A DNA stretch of 64,000 bases from Ramazzottius varieornatus (lineage: Eukaryota; Tardigrada; Eutardigrada; Parachela; Ramazzottiidae), in assembly GCA_001949185.1 (NCBI GenBank), contig BDGG01000001.1:3829586-3893585 (forward strand), read 5' to 3'. Shown in pieces: positions 47,128 through 64,000 of the stretch (position 1 is the first letter of the stretch; each line of letters opens with the position of its first letter). The position numbers and the translations under genes are program-made. A model generated the notes under the pieces. That model did no database searches. It saw only the letters and a list, made by a program, of their open reading frames with translations, and had not been told where the DNA came from.

Positions 47128-47764
47128 CTTGTGAGGAGAATTTCCTTTCATAACCTATTGCTAGTCTAAATGATATCACTGTTCATTTCGTCAACGGATG
47201 GGGCAAATATCATTGTGAAATTTGTGCTCTAACAGGTAATTGGATATCGTATTGTTAATCAGGCCATGATGGATAACCGAAGTTATTGAACAATAAAGCC
47301 GAGCCATTTCAAACTTTTTACGGCCTCTGGTTGAGCCGTTTAGCTATGGGTTGTGTTTCACTGTAGAGTCTTTTCCATGTGATTTGTGCGCGCAGTGGAA
47401 ATATTCTTTTTGGTCCGTGTTTTACATGCAGTTATCCTAGTATCTTCTTTGCTCTGTTTAGATGTTCCGATCAACTTTTATAAACAATATACTTACTGTG
47501 AGAAACTTATCCAGCGAGTTTCGTTTACCGAGTCGATTACGACCAGACGAGTAGGTATTAAACACATTCATGCATCAAAAACAAGAAGCCTTCGAAGCGA
47601 ATAAACTACTAAAATCAACAAAATTAGAACGTTCACGAGTTAAACGAAGACAAAAAGAGCATGGCAAAAGTACCCGACTTAATTCTATCACATAAGCTGT
47701 GTATAGGCGTGAAGCTCTGATCACCGTGAAAGACTGATGCGGTGAAATTGCTTATGAGGACTCG
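47128..47764. other. Convergent 3' region of PP2A-A and SMURF
   Basis: The interval contains the PP2A-A 3' untranslated region with its AATAAA at 47292-47297 and, on the other strand, the SMURF 3' untranslated region. I see no gene here. Confidence 0.6.
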
Positions 47765-54179
<6,415 letters not shown>

Positions 54180-55326
54180 AGCGCAATTCGTTAAATAAGG
54201 TAATCGAAGAACTTGCAGGGGCCCACCGTTCTCTGAAAAAAGATCCCGTTGAAGCATACGGTGCGAAAATCAAGATTGAAGCACTCGCATATAAAAAGTT
54301 GGACTGTTAGATCATATGCATACCGGATAAACCCCTTCAATCTTCCGAGAATTCAGACGTATAGCGGAAATGGATTAGAGCAAGATCCGACAGCTGGAGA
54401 ACTCCCTAGAGCTAAGTGGTCCGTGATATCCCTTGACTGAAATGCTGTGGATGATATCAGGTGGAAGAATTCCTCTGCATAGTACACTTACTAGGCTGGC
54501 ATTCCCGGATAGTTGTCAGTCGAGATTCGGCGTTTCGCTCGATGATCCGCGCTACAACTCTTGATAAGACACTATTGAGTTTCTCTCTCGCGATCGCTCT
54601 TTCTCTTGACACTTTTGAAACCGGATAACATCCGTCTATTGCCAGCCAGCCTCTGCGTACATCAGCGTACGGTCTCGATGTTCGATCTACAATACGCGGC
54701 GCGACAGGCTAGCGGGCTGGGGTTATTACACTAGCTCGATCAACTGAGCAGGATACCTGTGCTCTCACAAACCACGCCCTACCGGTGGGTTGTCTCGTCA
54801 AGGTGGAAGGCGTACAGGCATGCAACCTAATCTGCTTGCGTCCAGGAGCGCTGGGAGATCGCTAGGAGATTGTTGTCGAGGTCCCCGACCAGCTGACAGT
54901 TCTTGGAACCATCGGTTTAAACCTGCGGCCTGCCGGAAGTAGAAAATCTTCAGACGATTATAAATAAGGGGACCCCTACGGATAACACAGTAAATTCGGA
55001 GAAGCATGAATTACCGTATTCGAGGTCGGGGTCCGTTGCAGCGATCCGAACAACAATGACATTCCACGGCAAGCTTTTAATCTCGAGGAAGTATATTATG
55101 CATAAGCGCATGAACTTTGGGTAAGCAACATGATCACAAAAGAAATTGAGTAATATTTCGTTCGCGATTGCATGGTTCCTACGGAAGCCGCGTTAATGTA
55201 CGTTCAACTGCTGAAAATTGCGAATTATCTGATCGAAAATTGCGCTGTTGGGTAACATAAGCACTCAAACTATAGACCACAACAAACTAGGACGATCCGA
55301 TATCTTTTGACTGGTCGATTATGCCG
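54180..55326. other. Region between SMURF and the LRR gene
   Basis: It holds the SMURF promoter and 5' untranslated region and whatever follows the LRR gene. The LRR reading frame ends at 55327, but its last codons coincide with a GTAAGT donor, so a further LRR exon could lie in this stretch. I could not identify one. Confidence 0.45.
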
Positions 55327-57219
55327 TTATGCTTTACTTACGAGGACCTTGATCTCGTCCACTGGAGTTCCCTCGACGCCCGACGGAGCTGCGCATACCG
55401 GACAGCGATAACCAGCGTCCTCTCCACACACGATTTTCCGACCGGCAGTGGAACTAACCCAGTTCGACAAGGCGGCAACCATGTAATCGCACTGGAGCGG
55501 ATTTCCGTGTATCCGCACTGTTTTTATCGGTGATCCATCAGCCTGGAAGGAATCCAGCAGGTGGTCCGGCAGATTTTTCAGCAAATTGTCGTTGGCGTGC
55601 AGTTCCCGCAAAGGTAGCTGGCTAACGAGGTAGGGAACTGCTTGGATCTTGTTGTTCGAAAAATCCAGAACCTTAACGAAAAGCGCAGGCTGGGGAATAA
55701 GGAAAGCACATTACAGTAATTTTGGTTCTGGAATCTGGCGGATCCGGAAGTCAGAAAAAGATTGGCAACGGCAGTGAACAACGACATATCTTGATTGCTT
55801 TGACAACAGCCTGAACATCGCAAACCCTTCATTGTGCAGTGTCCCTGATCAAGAATCAATCGTACATCTCGACGAACTTACCTCTAGTTTTGGAGCGGAC
55901 TGGAAGACCTTCTCATCGATCGCCGCAAACAAATTACTTGAAATGTTTAACGCGATGACTTTATGGTTGTAGTCGAGAAGTTTGGATGGTAATCTGGGTA
56001 GTCGCATGGAGGACAGGGAGAGTGACTGCAAATTGGGAAGAAACTGGAACATGCGATCTCGCAAATTAATTGGATTTCCGCCCAAGTCAATTGCAATCAG
56101 GTCCGTGGCTATCGGAGTCAAGAGCTGCTGGTCAACTTCTTGTAGCCCATTGGACGCCAAGCTCAAGCTTTTCACTTCAGAGTTCTGGAACAGAGCTCTG
56201 GTGCTATTCTCCCGGAACAAATTCGAATTTATATTCGACAAGTCCAGGTGGTCCAGTTTCAGTCCGGAGAACGATCCCGGGATGATTGAGGTAAGTTGAT
56301 TTCCCGCCAGATTCAGGCGTCGGAGGCTCTTGATCAAATTAAACTGTTTATCGGAAATTGTTGTGATTTTGTTATTCGAGACATCCAGGTCTTCTAGGTT
56401 GCGACAATATTTTGCCACCGCGGAGAAGGGAATCTTCTCGATATTCGTGTTGGCTAAGCTGACTTTTCTCAGATTGGGCACATCCTGGAAGATCAATTCG
56501 GGGATACTTTCGATGTGTGGGTCGATCTTCTTCCCACCGATTGGGTTCCCACTGATATCCAAAACCTGGAAGGAGTACGGTGTTCAATCATATGCTCTCC
56601 TATTACATATAGGTCCTTCCTTCGTTGATGGACAGATTTTGATTGTAGTTACCTCAAGTACAGGAAGCTCTTGGAGGAGGAAGCGAGTACCCAGGTCGGT
56701 GATGCGATTGTTGGAAACGGTAAGGACCTTCAAGCTCCGCTGATAATTAAATACTGCCGAATGAAGATGACTGATCTTGTTATGGTCCAGATGCAGATGG
56801 GTCAGTACGGAAAGATTGCGAAAGTTGTTTTCATTGATGTCCATAATATTGTTGTTGGCGAGATTGAGGACTTGTAATGTGGACGATAGATAATAGAAGG
56901 TCCGATGTCCAATAGATTCAAGTTGGGAATTTGTCAAGTATAACTCCTTTAGTTGCAAATCTTTGAACATGTTGGGCTCTAGTCCCGATACACTGTTGGG
57001 TTTTCCTGCAGGTGCGGCAATGAGAAGGACCTCTACATCCTTGTCGATCGACTGCAAGGCGAACGCTGCTGGAATGGACAGTCCACCTTGGTCGCATCGC
57101 ACGCGTTTCCGGTTGTTGCTGTCCCGATCACAAATACATACAGATGGGCATGCTGCAGAAGCTAATTCGAAAAGACCTAAGTACACGATGAACCAGTACC
57201 AGATGGAGTGGCGCAACAT
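55327..57219 (-). CDS. Secreted or membrane-anchored leucine-rich-repeat protein
   Basis: Three exons by eye: 56653-57219, 55882-56565 and 55327-55689, giving 537 residues. A signal peptide (MLRHSIWYWFIVYLGLFELASA) is followed by an LRRNT cap (CPSVCICDRDS, then RVRCDQGGL). About 14 leucine-rich repeats follow, e.g. STLQVLNLANNNIMDINENN, LTHLHLDHNKISHL, LRRLNLAGNQLTSI and LRELHANDNLLKNLP. An LRRCT cap has NPLQCDY, NWV, KIVCGEDAGYRCPVC. Extracellular LRR proteins of this layout act in cell adhesion, signalling or innate recognition; which one here is unknown. No transmembrane segment is visible. The last five codons (VSKA and stop) overlap a GTAAGT donor, so a downstream exon encoding an anchor may have been missed. 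An in-frame ATG upstream at 57267 would put the signal peptide inside, so I prefer 57219. Confidence 0.85.
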
Positions 57220-58280
57220 GGTAAGTTTATTGACGCAGTTCTCCCCGATATGAACAGCGAGAATCAAAATCTTAAATCCAGTCTACTGATTATATTAACT
57301 AGATCGAAGACAGTCTGGTAAGCATGCTTGAAAGTTAGAGTGAAGGCTCGTCATTCAAGATGTCGATCCGTTTTCCTACGGGTGTGCCATCCAGATTCGT
57401 ATCAGTGAAACCCCAACAAGAAATCGGCATCACAGATTATGTCACTGTACGACGTTCTCGTACTTTGGACCTGCCTGCGATCAGGTTCTTCCTCGAAACG
57501 ATGTGTGAATATTTTATGGTCGGAGAAAGTATGTAGGAAGATGCGGTGTGGAAACTTTCACCTGGGCTACCCTGGATCTTTCGGTCCTTGCGGAGACCTC
57601 CCTTATTTTCCTCTACAGTGCAGGAAATGCATCCGTTGCCGGTCTTCCGTTTGGATGCTTATTCTGGCTTCGAGTTGGGAACACCACCTTAGGACTGTTG
57701 TTCCAACCTGGCACGGGGGGAGAAATCCAAATGGAGGACCGGGAAAGAATACGTTTCCTCCACTACAATGCACGCCTGCTGTACAGGTCTTGCTATGAGA
57801 AACGCGAGTTCCAGTTATACGCCTAGTACCACAGCACCCCACGAGTTCCTGGCAGCGTCTGAGGCAGGTTCCCAGAGCTAGTGTTTGAGCAAGAAAACAA
57901 AGGAAGTAGGGCGTCGCTCGTCGACCAAAAACGTTTGCAATACCGTCGGCTGGCCTTTTCATTACAGATACCTCATAATGTTTCCGACACTGCGTTTTCT
58001 GAGTGGATGCAAGATCAACACCAGGATTCCTAGCATGCCTGCTAATCAAAAATCGCGAAGTAAACACGTAGTAACCCAATCTGCAGATTCTGCACCACAA
58101 TATATCTCGGCGGGGTTCGAGCGTGAGGGTTCCGAGTACTACGCGCTGAGTAATAGTCTTCCTCGCGATACGTCCACAAGGTCACGGTCGTTGTTTCCTC
58201 TGTCTGGAACCCGAAGTTCCGAACGCTTCTTGGATTTTGATCTCACAATACCGGAGGTTTTTTTTTGCAGCCTCCGGACG
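57220..58280. other. Divergent intergenic region with a large imperfect hairpin
   Basis: It separates the minus-strand LRR gene from the plus-strand pseudo-astacin gene and so holds both promoters. An imperfect inverted repeat occupies 57610-57786. The overlapping open frames on both strands inside it are mirror products of the palindrome and not genes. Confidence 0.5.
57610..57786. repeat. Imperfect long inverted repeat (old MITE-like element)
   Basis: The left arm contains ccggtcttccgtttggatgc and ends near gttgggaacacc. The right arm, read in reverse complement, gives ccggtcctccatttggat and ggttggaacaaca. The outer ends are cctctacag and ctgtacagg. Identity between arms is moderate, so it is older than the Tigger-like insertion. 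Confidence 0.5.
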
Positions 58281-61200
58281 ATGGCAACGTCAATGTCCGT
58301 CTTACTTGCCGTTGGTCTGTGGTTCGCCGTTATCAGGTCTTACTCCTGTAAGTCATCCGTACACGTATAATTCGATTTCCCGGTCGGACGCCGAAACATA
58401 TGATAACCGTGGAGATGTACAGTAAATTTTTTTCCAGGTGCAAAACACCGGTTCAAACGAACTTACAACGTCGATCCTTCATTTTCCATATGGCCCAACA
58501 AAAGCCGAATTTTATACTATTTAGACAGTGACTACAGTAAGTGCCGAATACCGAACGGACAAACGCTTCTGGATTTCCTTACCTTTAACGTTTTCATAGG
58601 TGACTCGGAAAGGAATCTCATCAAAGCCGGCATTACCCAGATTATGAGTCAACTTCAAGGCTGCATCAACTTTGTGGAAACCACGGCTTCGGACACGAAC
58701 TTCAAGATTAGAGTCACCCCGTTTGATGCCAACGGGTAGGTCCACGATTGAATTCGAGCTTCACTATTATAAATAAAAAAGTTGCTTGTTTCCTGAAAGC
58801 TGGGCTTGCTGATTACAGGACCTTACAAGACTTCTGCTGGTCATATCAAGGTCAGAGGAACTTCCTGAGAAATACGGGAGCACTTGAGCAACCACTGATC
58901 ATTACACGAGGACCCAATGGCTGCCTCGATGGTTCGCTGCATAACATCATGAAGTACTTCGCGATATGCCTAGGAAAGCGTAACGAACATCAAAGAGGCG
59001 ATCGAGACAAGTACATCACCGTTTACCAGCAGAATATCGTTGTTCAAGTAACACTGAAAAATTTGCCAATTATCAGTCTGTTTTATTTTACCATTGTTTT
59101 CGTTTTTGCTTAGAATGCGTACCGGCTGTACAACACCAGCGAAGCCGTGTGGACCCTCTTTCCGTACGACTTCTGTTCCATTACTCACAACAAGATGACC
59201 GACTACGCTGCACCGGGTACTTTAGCATTTACTCCAGTCTCCGGACCTCAAGCGGTTCCTTTCTTGAACCAGATCAGCTACTACGATTGTCGGGTCATCA
59301 GCATGGAGTACTCTTGTCCCGCTGCAGCCTGCAAACCGCATAAGTACACATTCAAAAAAGCCAAAACGCCTCTCGCTTACGAACTCCTACTAATCGTTAC
59401 TAAATGTTGTTCTGATTACAGTGGAATGCAATAAAGCAAGGCTGGATGCTGCTAACGGTAGAGGTACTGTTTCTCGATCCACATAGACTTTTTGAAGGGA
59501 CTTCCTGAAGAGACTTTACAGTACCGGAGTCTTTCCCATCACAGGTAAAATGTTTTGATGTTTGGCAGGTTCGACCACTCCGATATCGGGGGGAATGTCA
59601 GGCGCGACTCCTGGACGGACGAATGGTCCGGGTGGGTCCACCATGGCTTCCGGTTTCGCAGGCCCAACTCAGGCACCAGGTTCCGGTGGTTCCACAGCCG
59701 CACCGGGCTCGGGAGTGTCGACACCAAGTTCCGGAGGACTGACACCTTCTCCCGGCTCCGGTACTCCAGTCACTGCCGCTCCCGGATCCGCTACTCCGAT
59801 GGGCCCTTCTGGCTCGGGCACGTCGCAAGCGACCATGGCACCTGGTGGCGGTACAACATCCATGCCTCAGACACCTGCTGGAGCCACTCCGGGCCCCTTT
59901 CCAACTGCTGCCACCCCGTCGGCACCTGGTGCGACTACTGCTAACCCAGCCGCCACCACAATGGCTCCTGGCGCCACCACAGGTACCTTACTTTTTAGTG
60001 TTCTCTTTTGCTCGCTCATTATTTATTTTCTATTTTTATTCCTTCATCCTACTTTAAAGCTGCAGCTGCAGCTACTACCGTTGCTCTGGGCGTCACCACG
60101 GCATCCCCTGGCGCGACCCCGGGTACTGTGCTGCTTTGAACCTTCTCACCGTAAACGTCTCAGTTTTGTGTTCGTTTGCTAGTTTATGCGTCAATTACAG
60201 CTGCTTCTGGTGCAACCACCCCATCTCCCGGAGCTACTATCGCCACCGGCCCAACTGCAGCCACTTCCGCGAATACAGGATCGACAGCGACTCTGGGCAG
60301 CACGGCAACTGCCTTTCACCAGGCTCAGCCCAGCATTTTTACTGTATTAATCGTATAGATTCGGCTGTCTTGCAGCCACGGGAAGCACGGTGATAATAAC
60401 AAGTAGCACCACACCAATGTCCACAACGACGCCTGAATGTCCTGCTAACTGGTTCTGCACTAACCCACCTGACGAGTCGAGCTATCTCTATGGCCCGTAC
60501 AGGCCAAACCCGACCTTGTTGCTGACCAGAGGTGATATACCTCTTGTACGAAGGTCTTGCAAAGGTGTATTAATATCTTTTGGTAGGAAAGTGTATTCTG
60601 CAGTATAACATGAACTATCAGACCGGCAAACTCGATCCAGCGAATAGTCCGCAACTGATCACGTCATACTTTCCCGGTCCTGGTGGACCCACGGCGCCCT
60701 TCCCCCTCTCCATGAACTATATGACTCCGGACCCTGCTACCAACAATCAGACTTATATCCTCAACATGATTGGACCGGTAAGTCCTACCTTTTCATCATC
60801 GAGGTGGGAAGATGGGTACATGCGCCTGGCCCAAGTGTGGGCATGGAAAAAACTGTGGGCCGTGGAGCGAAAGCGGCACGGATCAGCTGAAGTCGACAAA
60901 TCAATTAAATCAGCGCCGCTGTCGCTCCGTGACCCACAGTTTTTTCCTTGCCCACATTTGGATGAGATGCGTGCGTTATTTTACTGTGCATTCATTCATC
61001 TTACAGTGGAGCCAAAAAGCTTTGAGCTGCAGCGTCAGCCCCGCCAAGCCGCCAGCCACTGCCCCCACTTGCCCGGAAGCTGCTGATGTCCAAGACATCA
61101 ATGTCCAAGGTAGCATATACAACGAAACAAGTCTTGGGAAACACGCGGTAGTCTTTATTGGACTGAAAGGTGATCCTCTCTTTTCTAGACATTACAAATC

Positions 61201-61948
61201 GCTTCAGCAGCGCTTCCTCGCAATTGAATTACGAGGATGGTCTAATTTATCAGTTTGTTGTTAACAAGCGTAAGTCTAATGGGCGTTTCGCATCCACAAG
61301 GAGACAGATTAGACTGTTGTTCTTGTAGCCTCGAGAAGGGAATCGGTCTCGAGAACACAGACTTCAGCGAGTCATATCAAAACACGACAGGGTTCTTGAG
61401 TGGCCAAAGCAAGATCTACCAGATGACAGCCATCCAGGTCCTGAACGATCCTGACGGTAACGACCCGCCTCTGATGACCGTTTTCGGTATTGGCACTGAC
61501 GGTAGCACTGGCTATGTCGGCTTCGGTCAGTTCTCCAAAGCGCATACGCACTACATAGGTATCAACATGCCTCTTTAATAAATTCTTACTCGTAGTTCAC
61601 ATGCCCCTGTCGGGGGACCCGACTCAACCCTTATCTCCCGTTGCGGTTCGTACTTGTTGCAACATATGAAGTGTCCACAGAATGACATAACGAAATTCTA
61701 TACACAAGATTGTAATTGCAGTGGATACAGCAGCCAGTCCCTATGAAAGATGCCTTTTCGTCGGGTTGTTAGAAGTGCACATGGAGCTATACGATGTAGA
61801 CAGCGGTCTTTTTACTGAAAAGTCACAAATGCTCGCATTCCCTTTTTCGACCTGCCGATCGGGGGCATTTGTTAGACAGAATATCAAGAGTATTAAACTC
61901 ACACTGCCGACGTCCGGTCGACGTAGAATACCCAAGTACCGAATGTGA
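58281..61948 (+). CDS. Secreted pseudo-astacin with mucin-like tail, gene A (possibly damaged)
   Basis: Exons by eye: 58281-58347 (signal peptide MATSMSVLLAVGLWFAVI), 58438-58536, 58600-58735, 58819-59047 and 59114-~59342 form an astacin-like domain (RILYYLDSDYSDSERNLIKA, GCINFVETTASD, FCWSYQGQ, GCLDGSLHNIM, NEHQRGDRDKYITVYQQNI, YDFCSITHN). The zinc motif HExxHxxGxxH is replaced by KYFAICLGKRN, and the Met-turn SIMHY by SITHN, so all ligands and the catalytic Glu are gone. Then come Gly/Pro/Ser/Thr mucin-like exons (about 59571-59989, 60060-60121, 60201-60312, 60377-60531). A Cys-containing region follows, with FCTNPPDESSYLYGPY, then exons near 60585-60780, 61005-61112, 61189-61269, 61328-61557 and 61722-61948. 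Several exon joins do not keep frame with GT-AG sites, so the gene may be decaying or the assembly may contain indels. Confidence 0.6.
60831..60961. mobile_element. Hairpin MITE-like element in a pseudo-astacin intron
   Basis: Arms 60831-60877 and 60915-60961 are 47-base inverted repeats with few mismatches, sharing gggcatggaaaaaactgtgg against its complement ccacagttttttccttgccc. A ~37-base AT-rich loop separates them. It lies in the intron after the exon ending NMIGP. Confidence 0.7.
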
Positions 61949-62230
61949 AGTTCAACTCTTCACATGCGCAACTTGCCGGTGAACACAATAACAAGTCAGC
62001 AGCTGGCATATTTTTAAAATCGCAAGGCGAACCTCAAATCGATTGCAGTCATTACCATTTTTTTCGGAATTCGCTCATGCAGCAAAGAGATTTCGACTGT
62101 CGAGCAGGACAGGACAGGAAATCGATATGGCACGCGTCTCTCAAACGAAGCTGGGGTTCTTTGTCAAGGGATAAGGCCCCTTCTTCTACTGTCTGCAAAC
62201 TCTTGGAACAATATCAAGTTCGCCATCGAT
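61949..62230. other. Short intergenic spacer between the two pseudo-astacin genes
   Basis: About 280 bases separate the stop of gene A from the start of gene B. No coding sequence is visible. The spacing fits a tandem duplication. Confidence 0.5.
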
Positions 62231-64000
62231 ATGACAGGAAGAACTTCATTGACCGTGTTTTGCTCGCTGATCGCATTACTCCATTCTTGCCGCGCACGAG
62301 GTGAGAGACTGAACGGTTGAAGTTTACCGCCCTTGTGATCTATGCTTACCGTTTCCCGGTTATGTGTCGCAGGAGGAAGAAACCATCTGCGGACGTACAA
62401 TGTGGACCCAACGTTCTCCCGATGGCCTGACCGCACCAATATCCTCTTTTATCTGGACTCTGCCTACAGTACGTTCTGTATGCTGTAGCTCCCTGGATTG
62501 CGCCATCTTGGTGTGATATTCCACATTATAGGTTTTACGGAGCAAAGCTACATTCGAACAGCTATCGCAACCTTTCAAACTCAGATGAAAGGTTGTCTGA
62601 CCTTCGTCGAAACCACCGCGTCGGACCCTCGATTCAAAGTTCACGTGACACCATATCTTTCCGGGTACTATCTTTGAGGCGCTGTATAACCTAAAGGCTT
62701 AGTGTGAATTCGCTACCATTTTTGTTTATTATTCCGCAGAGTTCTCCAGACATTCTGTTTCTCCTATCCCGGACAGTCAAACAATGCAGTCAACACCGGG
62801 GCCACGGAACAGTTGCTGATCGTTACTCGTGGACAATATGGCTGCTTGGACGGGTCGCTGCGCAGCATCATGAAACTATTCGCCATTCTTGTCGGCAAAC
62901 GCAACGAACACCAACGAGGTTAACGTAGCATTCTCAAACCGCTCAAAGCCACATCTGTGTCCAACTCTCGTTCTTTCAGGAGATCGTGAAACCTACATCA
63001 CTGTGTTTGACAGTAACATTATCGTCCCCGTAAGTCACCTGCATTTCGTTGCAATTCTAGCGGTTCGAAATCATTTTCTGCTTAGAACTCCTATCGGCTG
63101 TATAACACGAGTGAGGCTAGGTGGTTATTTCGTCCATACGACTACTGCTCAATTACGCATAATCAGCCCACCGACTACTCCGCATCGGGAACCCTAGCAT
63201 TCGCCATCAAGTCGGGACCTCCGGCCATCCCGAAGATCGACCAAATCAGTGACCAAGACTGCCAAATCATCAGCATGATTTACAACTGTGTCGTCGCGGA
63301 TTGTGATGCATGTAAGTTAGAAAACGTCGGCGCGAAGCGAAACCGTCAGTATCTCTTTGTACCGTTTCGTTTCAGTCGACTGCCTGGCCGCCAGGCAAAA
63401 CGCTTTGGGAATGGTTTCTTCCACACCGGCACCCACGATTGCTCCCACAACGACCAGAGTGCCACCCACCACCACAGCGCCACCACCGACAACCACGGCC
63501 ATACCAACCACAACTACCATGGCTCCAACTACTACCACCCTCGCACCAACAACAACTAACCCAACAACAAGGACTACACCTTTACCGACCACTACCACAC
63601 CTGCGCCCACTACCACCACGGTTCCACCAACTACCACCACGGTTCCACCAACTACCACCACGGTTCCACCAACTACCACCACGGTTCCACCAACTACCAC
63701 CACGGTTCCACCAACTACCACCACAATTCCACCAACTACCACCACGGTTCCACCAACTACCACCACGGTTCCACCAACTACCACCACAATTCCACCAACT
63801 ACCACCACGGTTCCACCAACTACCACCACAATTCCACCAACTACCACCACGGTTCCACCAACTACCACCACGGTTCCACCAACTACACCACGGTTTCACC
63901 AACTACCACCACAATTCCACCAACTACCACCACGGTACACCGACTACCACCACAATTCCACAACTACCACACGGTACCACGACTACACACGGCGGCACAA
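62231..64000 (+). CDS. Secreted pseudo-astacin with Thr/Pro mucin repeat tail, gene B (3' truncated by window)
   Basis: Exons by eye: 62231-62300 (signal peptide MTGRTSLTVFCSLIALLHS), 62373-62468, 62532-62664, 62740-62918, 62980-63029, 63086-63311 and 63376 onward. All joins keep frame. The domain follows the astacin order: NILFYLDSAYSFTEQSYIRTA, GCLTFVETTASD, FCFSYPGQ, GCLDGSLRSIM, NEHQRGDRETYITVFDSNI, YNTSEARW, YDYCSITHN and a C-terminal DCQIISMIYNC. Astacins are secreted zinc endopeptidases, but here HExxHxxGxxH reads KLFAILVGKRN and the Met-turn reads SITHN. All three His ligands, the Tyr ligand and the catalytic Glu are replaced, so it cannot be a metalloprotease. After DCLAARQNALGMV comes a Thr/Pro tract, then a 21-base repeat encoding VPPTTTT/IPPTTTT units to the end of the window. 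It is probably an extracellular glycosylated binding protein. Confidence 0.82.
63605..64000 (+). repeat. 21-bp tandem repeat encoding VPPTTTT/IPPTTTT heptads
   Basis: About 15-18 copies of a 21-base unit (gttccaccaactaccaccacg, with an attcc variant) encode a Thr/Pro mucin tract in pseudo-astacin gene B. After about 63880 single bases drop out of successive units and the frame is lost. This probably reflects poor sequence at a contig end. Confidence 0.9.

Noticed and set aside
57439-58100. Overlapping 90-165 codon frames on both strands near 57.5-58.1 kb
   Set aside because: They arise from the two arms of an imperfect palindrome and mirror each other; no family likeness.
63317-63902. Long minus-strand frames made of VVVVGG and NRGGSW repeats
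   Set aside because: They are the reverse-strand reading of the 21-base Thr/Pro repeat; the plus strand continues a well-formed spliced gene.

Overview
The window is animal nuclear DNA. Its genes are split by short GT-AG introns, and it carries metazoan-only genes: Na+/K+-ATPase alpha, TRRAP, SMURF and a Spaetzle-like cystine-knot ligand. A chitin-binding (CBM14) secreted protein, the Spaetzle-like ligand and the arthropod-like N-terminus of the sodium pump point to an ecdysozoan. A tardigrade is my guess, from compact introns and lineage-specific mucins, but the sequence does not prove it. The right-hand end (about 63.88-64.0 kb) runs into a degraded low-complexity repeat that looks like a contig end.

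Layout: 1-5.6 kb holds no gene I can recognise. 5.8-12.4 kb (+) is Na+/K+-ATPase alpha. 13.2-14.2 kb (-) is a small secreted CBM14 protein with a TATA box. 15.3-17.1 kb (+) is a Spaetzle-like ligand with a Thr-rich mucin-like pro-region. 19.5-21.8 kb (+) is sterol C5-desaturase (SC5D), with a probable intronic-polyadenylation isoform. 22.1-23.2 kb (-) is an intronless MATH-BTB protein. 23.6-41.0 kb (-) is the giant TRRAP gene, with a Tigger-like transposon and several small inverted-repeat elements in its introns. 41.6-42.5 kb (+) is an intronless RBM7-like RRM protein. 42.9-43.5 kb (-) is RPS25. 44.1-47.1 kb (+) is the PP2A scaffold subunit A. 47.8-54.2 kb (-) is the HECT ubiquitin ligase SMURF, with a small unidentified two-exon gene on the opposite strand inside its first intron. 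55.3-57.2 kb (-) is a secreted leucine-rich-repeat protein. 58.3 kb to the end (+) is a tandem pair of secreted astacin-fold proteins that have lost every zinc ligand and the catalytic Glu, each followed by a Thr/Pro/Ser-rich mucin-like tail.

Most of the window is housekeeping: ion transport, sterol synthesis, chromatin co-activation, RNA decay, ribosome, phosphatase scaffold and ubiquitylation. Two gene pairs (TRRAP/RBM7-like and RPS25/PP2A-A) are head-to-head across about 0.6 kb and probably share promoters. The unusual material is the pseudo-astacin/mucin pair, the mucin-proregion Spaetzle-like gene, a family of seven ~55-bp palindromic elements found only in introns, and the nested gene. 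All exon boundaries were assigned by eye from GT/AG sites, reading frame and family similarity; no transcript data were available.
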